Shown: positions 55,855-64,000, counted from the first letter of the stretch. The stretch: DNA of 64,000 nt from Deltaproteobacteria bacterium RIFCSPHIGHO2_02_FULL_40_28 (GCA_001798135.1 MGRJ01000015.1:62001-126000), one strand, 5' to 3'. Translations and numbers: made by a program. The notes: a model not told the origin generated them from the letters alone.

Positions 55855-55884
55855 TTGACCCCGTAAGGCCAAAGGGCATATCAT
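55855..55884 (+). promoter_or_regulatory. Sigma70-type promoter for the HAD/cytidylyltransferase/flippase genes
   Basis: TTGACC at 55855-55860 and TATCAT at 55879-55884 with an 18-base spacer; each matches the consensus at five of six positions. ATG 55893 is 8 bases beyond the -10 box, so the message would start at or just before the start codon. Confidence 0.6.
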
Positions 55885-55892
55885 CCGCCTTT

Positions 55893-56567
55893 ATGGCAGA
55901 AAAACCTGTTCTCATTTTTGATTTTGATGGTACTCTCGTTAACTCGATGGGCTCTTTTGCCTCTCTTGCTGCTCATTTGATGGGTGATTATTATGGTACA
56001 AAGCTAGAGTGGGCCAAAAAACAATATCAACTTACCTCAGGGCTTCCCTTTTGTGAACAATTAGAAAGAATTTTTCCCAAACATCCTCTTAATTTCTTGA
56101 TTTCCCTGATTTTTGAAGAATATAAAAAAGCTTTTTACAAAACCTATCCTTTTTTTCCGGATGTGCAAGAAGCTTTGGAAAATCTCAAAAAAAATGGCTA
56201 CCGCCTGGTTGTATCTTCTAACAATAAAGAAAGTCTTATTCGTCAAAAATTGGTAAACCATCTCTCATTTTTTGATCTCATTTTAGGATATCGGACAGGC
56301 TTTTCAAAGGGGCCACAACATTTTAATCATATTCAAAACCAACTTGCTTGTAACACAAACGAAATGATTTTTATTGGCGATTCCTTACATGATGGAGCCA
56401 TGGCTAAAAAATGCAATATTCCTTTTATTGCTAGAATAGGGACCTTTTCTAGTTCTACTTTTAAAAAACAAGGGATTGCTTTGGCCCATATTGATAGCCT
56501 CAATAAATTAATTCCAATTTTTGAAAATAAAACTTTAGACTCCCAAAATTTATTTCTTGAAACCTAA
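55893..56567 (+). CDS. HAD-superfamily phosphatase
   Basis: 224 residues. HAD motif I DFDGTLVNS near residue 9, motif II VVSSNN near 109, motif III Lys near 135 and motif IV FIGDSLHDGAMA near 161. A helical cap lies between motifs I and II, as in phosphoglycolate-phosphatase-like enzymes (subfamily IA). It is a soluble small-molecule phosphatase of unknown substrate. Its stop and the next start share one base, and that neighbour suggests a sugar- or polyol-phosphate pathway. Confidence 0.85.
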   Translation: MAEKPVLIFDFDGTLVNSMGSFASLAAHLMGDYYGTKLEWAKKQYQLTSGLPFCEQLERIFPKHPLNFLISLIFEEYKKAFYKTYPFFPDVQEALENLKKNGYRLVVSSNNKESLIRQKLVNHLSFFDLILGYRTGFSKGPQHFNHIQNQLACNTNEMIFIGDSLHDGAMAKKCNIPFIARIGTFSSSTFKKQGIALAHIDSLNKLIPIFENKTLDSQNLFLET

Positions 56568-57298
56568 TGGATATCTTACTGCTTGCTGCAGGTAAAGGCA
56601 CGCGCCTCAAAGAAGCTACACAAAAAATTCCCAAATGTCTTGTTTCTATTGCTGGGAAACCTCTTATTGATCTTATTTTAAATCAACTCCATAAGCTTAC
56701 TGCTCATCAAAAAATTTGGATTGTAGGTGGTTATGGTTTTGAAGAATTACAGAAGCATCTTTCCTCATTCTCCTCATTGAAACTTTTAGAAAATAAAGAT
56801 TATCAAAAGGGAAGCATTCTCACGCTTGCTACAGTTCTCCCGTATTTAAAAGATTCGCTTATGCTTCTCAATACAGATCATATTTTTTCTGATGTGATCA
56901 TGAACAAGGTTTTGGAAAAGGTAAGGAGTTTTCCAAATTCTCATTCTTTCATTCATATTGTTACAGATACAGATCGCACTTTGATTGAAGATGATATGAA
57001 AGTGAAAAAAAAGCAAGATGGCTCTCTTGAAACCATGTCTAAAACACTTGATCATTATGAAGAAGGTTATATTGGCATCAGTCTTATTCCTAAAACAAAA
57101 CTCCCCATCTACAAGGCCTGTATTGAAAAACTTATTCAAACTGATCAAACCCATCTGCATGTAGAGGCTGTTCTCAATCAACTAGTCAGTGAAGGAGAAA
57201 TAATCCACAGTCTTAATGTAAGTGGTTCATGGTGGCTTGAAGTAGATACTCCCCAAGATAAAGAAAAAGCTGAAAAATTTTTTACTAAATTACCATGA
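56567..57298 (+). CDS. Nucleotidyltransferase resembling CTP:inositol-1-phosphate or phosphocholine cytidylyltransferases
   Basis: 243 residues, a single GT-A-like nucleotidyltransferase domain. N-terminal LLLAAGKGTRL with the pyrophosphorylase loop, KIPKCLVSIAGKPLID, LLNTDHIFSD near 103 as the metal-binding aspartate, then DTDRTLIEDDMKV, and a C-terminal WWLEVDTPQDKEKAEKFF. The last two recall inositol-1-phosphate cytidylyltransferases. It would activate a phosphorylated alcohol or sugar. The exact substrate is inferred and unproven. Translation is coupled to the flippase-like gene (ATGA). Confidence 0.78.
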   Translation: MDILLLAAGKGTRLKEATQKIPKCLVSIAGKPLIDLILNQLHKLTAHQKIWIVGGYGFEELQKHLSSFSSLKLLENKDYQKGSILTLATVLPYLKDSLMLLNTDHIFSDVIMNKVLEKVRSFPNSHSFIHIVTDTDRTLIEDDMKVKKKQDGSLETMSKTLDHYEEGYIGISLIPKTKLPIYKACIEKLIQTDQTHLHVEAVLNQLVSEGEIIHSLNVSGSWWLEVDTPQDKEKAEKFFTKLP

Positions 57299-58269
57299 GT
57301 AAAAAAATAATTAAAATTACTTTTTTTCTCTTGGGTGGTGCTCTTCTTATTTTTTGGATTACCCAATTAGGTCTTAAAAATATTTTTCATACCCTGGGTG
57401 GACTTGGGTTATGGACCCTGGCTCTCTTGGGCATTTCTTTGCTGTGGAATTTATTTTATAGCATGGGCTGGTCCTTATTAATCAAAAACAATAAGGGATT
57501 TTTTCGATTATTAAAAATAAAAATCATGAGCGAGGCAGTGGCCCTTATGACTCCCTTTAATTTTGCCCTGGGAGATCCGGTTCGCTATTTTTTGATTAAA
57601 TCAGATAAAAATGAGACCCATGGAAGCGCCATTGTTGCAGATCGGTTTATTCATACCCTAGCTTCATTATTTCATGTCTTGATTGGTCTCATTGCCCTTT
57701 TTATTTTTCATTATGGAATTCCACATTTTATTTCCGCGGTGTTGGTTAGTATTTATTTTTTACTTTTTCTCTTCATTGCAAAAGCTTGTCATCTCGCTTT
57801 TCAAGGAGAAGACATTTTGTTGAAAAGAATTTTAGAATGGAGCCTTTTAAACCGCTTTATTTTTTTTCAAAGGTTAAAAATCAAGTTTTTAGAGAGCATT
57901 TCTGGACTAAAAGAGATTGGATTTTCCTATCCTGCTTTTTTACTTCATTGGCTGGGCCGATTTTTGGGTACCATCGAAATTGGCTGCATTTTTTGGTATC
58001 TTTATGGTTCTCCCCATTGGCTTATTTCCCTGGTTCTTTCTTCTTTAACTTCTGTAGTCCACCTTTTTTTCAGCTTTATTCCTGGGGCCCTGGGCCTTGT
58101 AGAAGGGCTTTATGCCGCCTTTTTTATGTTAAATGGGCTTAATGCCCAAACTGGCCTGGCTATGCAAATGATTCGCCGTTCTCGTTTTCTTTTTTGGGTT
58201 TTAATTGGTTATCTGCTTTTTTATTTGGAGGTCAAACCCCATCCTTTAAGACAACACAAAAAGACTTGA
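57295..58269 (+). CDS. Flippase-like integral membrane protein (UPF0104 family), second copy
   Basis: 324 residues with about eight spans. The family core reads LMTPFNFALGDPVRYFLIK near 85, followed by VADRFIHTLASLF and, near 265, FIPGALGLVEGLYAAFF. The C-terminal tail is basic. It is clearly divergent from the copy at 45.7 kb. Linked to a cytidylyltransferase-like and a phosphatase gene, it may export or attach a head group on a lipid; this is inference from context. Confidence 0.8.
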   Translation: MSKKIIKITFFLLGGALLIFWITQLGLKNIFHTLGGLGLWTLALLGISLLWNLFYSMGWSLLIKNNKGFFRLLKIKIMSEAVALMTPFNFALGDPVRYFLIKSDKNETHGSAIVADRFIHTLASLFHVLIGLIALFIFHYGIPHFISAVLVSIYFLLFLFIAKACHLAFQGEDILLKRILEWSLLNRFIFFQRLKIKFLESISGLKEIGFSYPAFLLHWLGRFLGTIEIGCIFWYLYGSPHWLISLVLSSLTSVVHLFFSFIPGALGLVEGLYAAFFMLNGLNAQTGLAMQMIRRSRFLFWVLIGYLLFYLEVKPHPLRQHKKT

Positions 58270-58323
58270 TCTTTTTATCTAGATTTCTATAGTGCCAAGC
58301 CCATATAAGAAAAAGGATAATTT

Positions 58324-58662
58324 ATGTCACTTAAAGGCTTATCCGATGAAGAAATCATCGAATCCCTGTATGAATCCTTAGAAGATGATAGTCGTGTTAC
58401 AACTGACTACATCAAAATTGAATGTAGTGATCGTTTACCAACCATTTCGGGGCGTATTAAAAGTGATGAGGAGCTTCAAATTTTAGAAGATATTTTAAAT
58501 GACCTCATTGACCTGCCTGAATTTGAAAATAATGTATGGGTAGATGATACCTTGGCTTTTGCTGATCATCAAGAACAAGAAGATGATGATGGGGTTGAAT
58601 TTGATAAAAACACAGACGAAATGGACTCTGGAGATGATTTTGGTAATGACGAGGAAGTATAA
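58324..58662 (+). CDS. BON-like domain protein with acidic tail
   Basis: 112 residues. The first ~75 look like a BON domain: a helix (SDEEIIESLYESLEDDSRV), IKIECSDRLPTISGRI, then a helix and NNVWVDDTL. The C-terminal 35 residues are almost all Asp, Glu and Asn. No signal peptide is present, whereas most BON proteins are exported. GGAT lies ahead of ATG 58324. It ends two bases before the TetR-family gene, whose ribosome binding site lies in its last codons. Confidence 0.55.
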   Translation: MSLKGLSDEEIIESLYESLEDDSRVTTDYIKIECSDRLPTISGRIKSDEELQILEDILNDLIDLPEFENNVWVDDTLAFADHQEQEDDDGVEFDKNTDEMDSGDDFGNDEEV

Positions 58663-58664
58663 AA

Positions 58665-59246
58665 GTGAAGGTAGTTTCAGAAAAAAGAGAACGTATCATC
58701 CAGGCTGCTACAATTATTTTTGCCCGTCAGGGTTTTTATAATAGCACGGTAGCTGATGTTGCTAAAGAAGCTAGTGTTGCAGACGGCACCATTTATCTTT
58801 ACTTTAAAAATAAGGATGATCTTTTAATCTCTATTTTTGAGAGAAGTATGGATATGTTTATCCAGGCTGCAGAAGAGGAAATAAACAAAGAAAAATCAGC
58901 TGAAAACCAATTAAAACGCTTCATTGATCTTCACTTAAGACTGGTTCATAAACATCAAGAGCTGGCCCAGGTGATTCAAATTGAACTGAGGCAAAGTTCA
59001 AAATTTATCAAGGAATATGCCAACGAAAAATTTTTTTCCTATCTCAATATTGTAGAAAAAATTATTCAGAGGGGAAAAGAACAAAAAATATTTAATGTGG
59101 ATATTAATGCAGGCATTTTAAAAAGAGCTATTTTTGGTGCTATTGACGAAATTGCTCTCGAGTGGGTGTTGATGAAAAAAAAACGTTATTCCATTGAAGA
59201 AGCAAGTTATGAGCTATGCCAGATGTTTGTTAAAGGTTTAAAATGA
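58665..59246 (+). CDS. TetR-family regulator (FadR-like)
   Basis: 193 residues starting at GTG 58665, with GAGGAAG at 58651-58657 as ribosome binding site. The helix-turn-helix spans about residues 8-55 (IIQAATIIFARQGFYNSTVADVA, VADGTIYLYFKNKDDLL). The rest is the usual all-helical ligand domain. The order TetR-etfB-etfA matches that around B. subtilis FadR, which senses long-chain acyl-CoA. It probably represses the ETF genes 13 bases downstream, and perhaps other acyl-CoA genes. Confidence 0.85.
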   Translation: MKVVSEKRERIIQAATIIFARQGFYNSTVADVAKEASVADGTIYLYFKNKDDLLISIFERSMDMFIQAAEEEINKEKSAENQLKRFIDLHLRLVHKHQELAQVIQIELRQSSKFIKEYANEKFFSYLNIVEKIIQRGKEQKIFNVDINAGILKRAIFGAIDEIALEWVLMKKKRYSIEEASYELCQMFVKGLK

Positions 59247-59259
59247 GAAAGGAAGTATA

Positions 59260-60036
59260 ATGAATATTGCCGTATTGATTAAACAAGTTCCTGATACAGA
59301 AACAAAAATTAAAATTAAACCAGATCAATCTGGAATTGAAGAAGGGGATATTAAATTTATTGTGAACCCCTATGATGAATTTGCCATAGAAGAAGCCATT
59401 AAAACAAAAGAAAAAATTCCAGGAGCCACTACTTTTGTAGTGAGTATAGGGCCAGAACGAGCTGGTGAAGCCATTCGTACAGCCCTTGCTATGGGAATTG
59501 ATAAAGGCATTCACATTGTAAATAACGAACCAGCTTTGGATAGCTATCTCACAGCAAAGGTACTTCATGGAGTGTTGAAGGAAAGAAATATCTCGGTTAT
59601 TTTTTCTGGTAAGCAGGCAATCGATTTTGACCATGGGCAGCTTACTCAAATGTTAGCTGACATGTTAGATTGGCCTTGCGTAATGATTACTGAGAGCTTT
59701 CAATTAAAAGAAGATAAATCAGGGGCAAAATTAGTAAGACGATTGGGCGGAGGAGCTAAAGAAATTTATGAGATTGCCTTTCCATTTTTGGTTGGGTGTG
59801 AAAAGGGCCTTAATACTCCTCGCTACGCCTCGCTGCCTGGCATTATGAAAGCTAAAACCAAGCCTGTAGAAAAACTTCTTGTGAGTAACTACCTAGAAGG
59901 TCAATCTGCCTTTGTTAGCTACAAAAACTATGAGCTTCCACCAGAAAGAATGGCTGGAAAAAAGTTAGAAGGCGAACCCCAAATTCAAGCCCAATCGTTA
60001 GTTAAATTATTACGTGAAGAATCTAAAGTTATATAA
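59260..60036 (+). CDS. etfB: Electron transfer flavoprotein beta subunit
   Basis: 258 residues. It opens NIAVLIKQVPDTETKIKI, the family N-terminus. VNPYDEFAIEEAIK near 35, IFSGKQAIDFDHGQ near 113 and the AMP-binding stretch are present, with a C-terminal arm that wraps the partner. AAAGGAAG precedes the ATG. With EtfA it carries electrons from acyl-CoA dehydrogenases. The sequence is of the canonical type; bifurcating ETF would need a finer comparison. Confidence 0.96.
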   Translation: MNIAVLIKQVPDTETKIKIKPDQSGIEEGDIKFIVNPYDEFAIEEAIKTKEKIPGATTFVVSIGPERAGEAIRTALAMGIDKGIHIVNNEPALDSYLTAKVLHGVLKERNISVIFSGKQAIDFDHGQLTQMLADMLDWPCVMITESFQLKEDKSGAKLVRRLGGGAKEIYEIAFPFLVGCEKGLNTPRYASLPGIMKAKTKPVEKLLVSNYLEGQSAFVSYKNYELPPERMAGKKLEGEPQIQAQSLVKLLREESKVI

Positions 60037-60056
60037 TTGATTTATAAGGAGTTTTT

Positions 60057-61037
60057 ATGTATAATATTTTGGTCTTAGCAGAGCATGTAGAAGGAAAAAT
60101 TAAAAAAACAACCTTAGAGTTGGTGGGTAAGGCTTCCCTTTTAGCAAAAGAACTAGGTGGAAGTATAAACGTGTGTCTTATTGGTTCTAAAACAGAAAGT
60201 GAAGTTCATGCTTTGGCTGCTTATGGTGCTCAAAAAGTTTTTTTAGTTAATCAGGACCAACTTGAAAAATATAATACCATCGCTTACACCCAAGTTTTAG
60301 CCCAAGTTGTCTCAGAATCAAAACCTACAATTCTTTTGGCCACTGCATCCCCGATGGGTAAAGATCTTTTTCCTCGCCTAGCAGCTAGGTTAAAAGCAGG
60401 TTTGGTTACAGATTGTATCGAGCTTAAAATCAATCAAGGTAAACTCATTGCTAAAAAACCTGTTTATTCTGGGAAAGCTTTTGCCACAGGCCATTTTAAT
60501 ACTCCTATTCAAATGGCAACAACGCGTCCCAATTCTTTTCCCATGATAGTAGCAGATCCCAATGCCAAAGCAGAAATAAGCTCTGTTACTTTTGATCCTG
60601 GAACTCTTTGTGCAGAAATTAAAGAAGTGGTTCAAGGTTTGGTTGGAAAAACAGATCTCACCGAGGCTGAAATTATTGTTTCAGGCGGGAGGGCTATGGG
60701 TAAAAGTGAAAACTTTCAAGTCCTACAGGCATTGGCCGATGTGATAGGAGCAACCGTTGGAGCCAGTAGGGCAGCAGTTGATTCGGGTTATGCACCCCAC
60801 GATATGCAAGTAGGACAAACTGGAAAAGTTGTGAACCCAAAGCTCTATATTGCTTGTGGTATTTCTGGAGCCATTCAACACTTAGCTGGTATGAGAACTT
60901 CTAAAGTGATTGTAGCCATCAACAAAGATCCAGAAGCTCCTATTTTTTCTAAAGCCGACTATGGCATTGTAGGAGACCTGTTCACCATTGTTCCTCTTTT
61001 AACAGAAGAATTTAGAAAATTACTAAGCGAATCATAA
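60057..61037 (+). CDS. etfA: Electron transfer flavoprotein alpha subunit
   Basis: 326 residues. The C-terminal FAD domain is clear: VSGGRAMGKSENFQVL near 203, ASRAAVDSGYAPHDMQVGQTGKVV near 233-258, YIACGISGAIQHLAGM near 267 and INKDPEAPIFSKADYGIVGD near 292. It holds FAD and docks with dehydrogenases and the quinone oxidoreductase. It follows etfB after 20 bases. The candidate quinone-side partner in this window is the Fe-S oxidoreductase at 1673-3685. Confidence 0.97.
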   Translation: MYNILVLAEHVEGKIKKTTLELVGKASLLAKELGGSINVCLIGSKTESEVHALAAYGAQKVFLVNQDQLEKYNTIAYTQVLAQVVSESKPTILLATASPMGKDLFPRLAARLKAGLVTDCIELKINQGKLIAKKPVYSGKAFATGHFNTPIQMATTRPNSFPMIVADPNAKAEISSVTFDPGTLCAEIKEVVQGLVGKTDLTEAEIIVSGGRAMGKSENFQVLQALADVIGATVGASRAAVDSGYAPHDMQVGQTGKVVNPKLYIACGISGAIQHLAGMRTSKVIVAINKDPEAPIFSKADYGIVGDLFTIVPLLTEEFRKLLSES

Positions 61038-61045
61038 TATTACCA

Positions 61046-61072
61046 TTGACCTGAATAAATGCTTCGTATAAT
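61046..61072 (+). promoter_or_regulatory. Promoter with consensus -10 box ahead of xerC
   Basis: TTGACC at 61046-61051 and a perfect TATAAT at 61067-61072. The spacer of 15 bases is short (16 if ATTGAC is used). It overlaps the possible upstream starts at 61059 and 61071, which favours ATG 61092 for translation. Confidence 0.5.
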
Positions 61073-61091
61073 GTCAGCTCCGGACTTGGAG

Positions 61092-62003
61092 ATGGCACAA
61101 GATAAGACAATCACTGAATTTTCTGACTATTTAACCCACGAAAAGGGCGCTTCGTTCCATACTGTTAAAAATTACCTTCATGATCTAGCTGAGTTTTATC
61201 AATATTTACTTCAATTTCAGACTGTACTTCTTACAGGAGAAGGACAAATTAAATTAGATCGATTAAATCCCCTGGTTCTCCGAAGTTATTTAAGTCTTAT
61301 TGCTCAAAAAAATAGTCCATCTTCGGTAGCGAGAAAACTTTCCTGTCTTAAAAGTTTTTTAAAATTTTGCATCAAAAAAGGGAAAATGACTCAAAACCCA
61401 GCCCATACGATTCATTCTCCTAAAGTACCTAAAAGAATTCCTAAATTTTTGAACGTAGATGAAATTTTTTCACTCCTCGATGCTCCTCATACCCAAGATT
61501 TTAAAGGATATCGCGATAAAGCTGTATTAGAATCTCTGTATTCAAGTGGTTTACGTGTAAGTGAACTTGTGGGACTTAATCTAGAAGATATCGATTTAAA
61601 TACTCGATTAGTTAAGGTGAAAGGAAAAGGAAACAAGGAGCGCATTGTTCCCATTGGGAAAAAAGCGATTTCATGCATTGAAACTTATTTAGAATTAAGG
61701 CCCAGCGTTTCAAAAAAAGAAGAATCCCAAGCCGTATTTCTCAATGCCAGAGGAGGAAGACTCACCGTACGAAGTATTCAACGTATTGTAGATTGTGCCA
61801 TCACCCAATGTGGGCTTTCTAAAGAAGTAACACCCCATGTATTAAGGCATACTTTTGCAACTCATTTATTAAACTCTGGTGCCGATTTGCGATCTATTCA
61901 AGAGCTTTTGGGTCATACCAGTCTCTCAACAACCCAAAAGTATACCCATTTAAATCTCGATCAACTCACCAAGGTATATGATCAATCTCATCCAAAGGCA
62001 TAA
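61092..62003 (+). CDS. xerC: Tyrosine recombinase XerC
   Basis: 303 residues from ATG 61092. The frame is open to 61059, but a consensus -10 box lies in that extension. The N-terminal core-binding domain starts EFSDYLTHEKGASFHTVKNY. The catalytic residues are seen in SSGLRVSELVGL (Arg), KGKGNKER (Lys), HVLRHTFATHLL (His, Arg), LLGHTSLSTTQKYTHL (His, Tyr). It resolves chromosome dimers. The order xerC-hslV-hslU is also found in Firmicutes and many Deltaproteobacteria. Confidence 0.94.
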   Translation: MAQDKTITEFSDYLTHEKGASFHTVKNYLHDLAEFYQYLLQFQTVLLTGEGQIKLDRLNPLVLRSYLSLIAQKNSPSSVARKLSCLKSFLKFCIKKGKMTQNPAHTIHSPKVPKRIPKFLNVDEIFSLLDAPHTQDFKGYRDKAVLESLYSSGLRVSELVGLNLEDIDLNTRLVKVKGKGNKERIVPIGKKAISCIETYLELRPSVSKKEESQAVFLNARGGRLTVRSIQRIVDCAITQCGLSKEVTPHVLRHTFATHLLNSGADLRSIQELLGHTSLSTTQKYTHLNLDQLTKVYDQSHPKA

Positions 62004-62006
62004 ACT

Positions 62007-62549
62007 ATGGAACAGAAAGTTCGATCAACAACCATTTTAGCAGTTAAAAAAGAAAATGAAGTAGCCCTGGGCGGCGATGGACAAGTTTCTTTTAACAATA
62101 CCGTTTTGAAATCAAAGGCTCTCAAAATCAGAACCTTATTAAATGGCAAGGTTGTGGCCGGATTTGCTGGATCTACAGCCGATGCCCTTACCTTGTTTAA
62201 TAAATTTGAAACTAAATTACAGGAATCTTCAGGAAATTTGGTACGAGCCGCTGTAGAGCTGGCTAAAGATTGGAGAAGTGATCGTGTTTTGAGACGGCTT
62301 GAGGCCATGATGATTATAGCCGATCGGGATCATATCTTTACACTCTCAGGCAATGGAGATGTGATTGAACCTGATGATGGAATTGCTTCTATTGGATCAG
62401 GAGGAGCCTATGCCCTGGCTTCTGCTAGAGCCTTACTGCTTAATACAAAATTATCTGCAAAAGAAATTGTGGAAAAATCGATGAACATTGCTGCCACTAT
62501 TTGTGTGTTTACCAATCATCATATCACGGTTGAGGTTATCCCATCATGA
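62007..62549 (+). CDS. hslV: ATP-dependent protease subunit HslV
   Basis: 180 residues. A proteasome-like peptidase with a short propeptide: the catalytic Thr should be the first of TTILAV after [17 protein letters not shown] near 25, [15 protein letters not shown] near 48 and [15 protein letters not shown] near 125 follow the family. It assembles as two hexamers capped by HslU, encoded next, with which it overlaps by four bases. Confidence 0.97.
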   Translation: MEQKVRSTTILAVKKENEVALGGDGQVSFNNTVLKSKALKIRTLLNGKVVAGFAGSTADALTLFNKFETKLQESSGNLVRAAVELAKDWRSDRVLRRLEAMMIIADRDHIFTLSGNGDVIEPDDGIASIGSGGAYALASARALLLNTKLSAKEIVEKSMNIAATICVFTNHHITVEVIPS

Positions 62550-63913
62550 CATCCACCATTAAAAACTTTACACCCAGAGAAATTGTCTCTGAGTTAGATC
62601 GCTACATCATTGGCCAAAATGAGGCTAAAAAGGCCGTTGCTATTGCAATGAGAAACCGTTGGCGAAGACAGCAAGTAACGGGTGATTTAAAAGACGAAAT
62701 CACACCTAAAAATATCATCATGATTGGACCAACAGGTGTAGGTAAAACTGAAATCGCCAGAAGACTGGCCAAACTTGCAAATGCGCCCTTTATTAAAGTT
62801 GAAGCCTCTAAGTTTACTGAAGTGGGGTACGTAGGAAAAGATGTAGAATCCATGATTCGTGAGCTTACTGATATTGCTGTAAACATTGTGCGTACTGAAG
62901 AAGCAGAAAGAGTTAAGGTGAAGGCAGAAGAATTAGCTGAAGAAAAAATACTTGATCTTTTGATCCCTCCACGAAAAAAAGAAAACTCTTCTGAAGAAGG
63001 TGCAGAAATAACCGAAGATCAATCCCGAGAAAAAATGAGGCAAATGTTAAGATCTGGCAAGCTTAATGAACGATCCATCGAGCTTGCCCCAAATCATGGC
63101 AAACCAACTCATTTTCCTGCTATCGAAGTAGTAACCTCTGGAGCCAATCTAGAAGATTTAAATAAAAATTTACGGGACATGTTTTCTCAGATGTTTCCCA
63201 AACAACACAGACGAAAAAAAGTAAAAGTCTCTGAGGCCTTAGAGCTTCTTAAGATTGAGGAAGCCCAAAAATTGATTGAAATGGAAGATGTAATTAAAAA
63301 AGCCATTGAAAGAGTAGAAAACACTGGAATTGTTTTTATCGATGAAATTGATAAAATTGCTTCTTCCGATAAACAAAACGCACACGGACCTGATATCTCC
63401 AGAGAAGGGGTGCAAAGAGATATTCTTCCCATTGTAGAAGGATCTTCGGTTTCAACCAAGTATGGCATGGTACAAACTGAACACATTCTTTTTATTGCTG
63501 CAGGAGCTTTTCATGTTTCTAAACCATCGGATCTCATTCCAGAACTTCAAGGGCGTTTTCCTATTCGAGTAGAACTTAATTCACTCACAGAAGAAGATTT
63601 TTTAAGAATTCTTACAGAACCAGCCAATGCTTTGATTAGACAATACGTTGCCCTCATTCAAACTGAGAAGGTAAATTTAAATTTTACAGAAGATTCTTTA
63701 AAAGAAATTGCTCGTTTTGCAGCTCTTGTTAACCTAGAAATGGAAAATATTGGTGCCAGGCGGCTTCATACTATTTTAGAGAGAGTTTTAGATGAGATTT
63801 CTTTTACGGCATCAGAAAAAACAGGAGAAAAATTCAACATCGATGCTACTTATGTAAAAAAACAACTTGAAAATATCGTCAAAGACCAGGATTTAAGTCG
63901 TTATATTTTGTGA
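62546..63913 (+). CDS. hslU: ATP-dependent protease ATPase subunit HslU
   Basis: 455 residues. An AAA+ unfoldase starting with [17 protein letters not shown]. Walker [10 protein letters not shown] near 60, the pore loop GYVGKDVE near 93, intermediate domain at about 110-240, Walker [10 protein letters not shown] near 260 and [11 protein letters not shown] near 335. It pairs with HslV. The stop is followed by argB after 7 bases, so the transcript continues. Confidence 0.97.
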   Translation: MTSTIKNFTPREIVSELDRYIIGQNEAKKAVAIAMRNRWRRQQVTGDLKDEITPKNIIMIGPTGVGKTEIARRLAKLANAPFIKVEASKFTEVGYVGKDVESMIRELTDIAVNIVRTEEAERVKVKAEELAEEKILDLLIPPRKKENSSEEGAEITEDQSREKMRQMLRSGKLNERSIELAPNHGKPTHFPAIEVVTSGANLEDLNKNLRDMFSQMFPKQHRRKKVKVSEALELLKIEEAQKLIEMEDVIKKAIERVENTGIVFIDEIDKIASSDKQNAHGPDISREGVQRDILPIVEGSSVSTKYGMVQTEHILFIAAGAFHVSKPSDLIPELQGRFPIRVELNSLTEEDFLRILTEPANALIRQYVALIQTEKVNLNFTEDSLKEIARFAALVNLEMENIGARRLHTILERVLDEISFTASEKTGEKFNIDATYVKKQLENIVKDQDLSRYIL

Positions 63914-63920
63914 GGAAACT

Positions 63921-64000
63921 ATGGAAAATCTAATTAACAAAGCCAAAGTTTTAATGGAAGCCCTTCCTTACCTGCAAAAGTTTAAGGGAAAACGCTTTAT
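63921..64000 (+). CDS. argB: Acetylglutamate kinase ArgB (N-terminal part, cut by the window edge)
   Basis: The 26 codons present read MENLINKAKVLMEALPYLQ then KFKGKRF, the typical opening of ArgB (KAxVLxEALPY, KFxGK). GAGGA at 63912-63916 precedes ATG 63921. It would phosphorylate N-acetylglutamate in arginine synthesis. The nucleotide-binding part lies outside the window. Confidence 0.8.
   Translation, partial: MENLINKAKVLMEALPYLQKFKGKRF

Noticed and set aside
61059-61091. Upstream starts of xerC at 61059 and 61071
   Set aside because: A consensus TATAAT (61067-61072) overlaps both, and the XerC family begins a few residues after ATG 61092.

Overview
The window is a compact, AT-rich bacterial chromosome segment carrying about 60 protein genes. 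I see no rRNA, tRNA, CRISPR array, transposase or prophage module. The largest stretch without a gene is roughly 215 bases (28567-28781). The organism is Gram-negative: it has outer-membrane-type lipoproteins, a BamB-like propeller next to a YfgM-like protein, and UbiX/UbiD-type quinone enzymes. Gene content (futalosine menaquinone synthesis, ETF, a membrane CCG-type Fe-S oxidoreductase, a TetR-ETF block, an NtrC-type regulator, xerC-hslV-hslU) points to the Deltaproteobacteria in the broad sense or a related uncultured lineage. That placement is an inference from gene content, not a phylogeny.

Layout. 1-3.7 kb (minus strand): a probable operon running Fe-S oxidoreductase, secreted unknown, mqnA, mqnC (cut by the window edge). 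3.8-9.1 kb: recN, a TldE/PmbA homologue, a PP2C phosphatase, an M23 peptidase and an SCP2-like protein. 9.1-15.4 kb: an alpha-2-macroglobulin-like protein without a recognisable thioester, an acyl-CoA dehydrogenase on the other strand, and an unknown lipoprotein. 15.4-27.3 kb: mutL, miaA, histone-deacetylase-like hydrolase, cyclophilin, nadB (minus), then pgsA, dut, purD, purE, tsaC, DUF1015 and an iron alcohol dehydrogenase. 27.3-28.8 kb: a long inverted repeat, trxA, a small transglycosylase/membrane-protein pair and a structured non-coding stretch. 28.8-41.8 kb: hemX-like, hemA, yfgM/bamB-like, guaB, guaA, dnaE, hflX, an RluA-type pseudouridine synthase and a TPR protein. 41.8-47.8 kb: three glycosyltransferases, a flippase-like membrane protein and a histidine kinase. 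47.8-51.4 kb (minus): mqnP, mqnM, menG, mqnL. 51.4-58.7 kb: an unknown gene, a palindromic repeat, an M16 peptidase, an NtrC-type regulator, a HAD phosphatase / cytidylyltransferase-like / flippase-like trio, and a BON-like acidic protein. 58.7-64 kb: TetR regulator, etfB, etfA, xerC, hslV, hslU and the start of argB.

How the genes fit together. The clearest theme is respiration on acyl-CoA substrates. An acyl-CoA dehydrogenase passes electrons to EtfAB. A membrane heme/Fe-S oxidoreductase resembling ETF:menaquinone oxidoreductases is placed to pass them to menaquinone, and six menaquinone genes of the futalosine route are here in two blocks. The quinone-reductase-like gene is co-directional with, and probably co-transcribed with, mqnA-mqnC.

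Two non-coding themes stand out. First, three unrelated palindromic elements (18.1, 27.3 and 51.8 kb) each sit at stop codons. In two of them both flanking convergent genes stop within the element ends or exactly at its border. Second, several good sigma70-type promoters lie so close to their ATG that the transcripts would be leaderless or nearly so.
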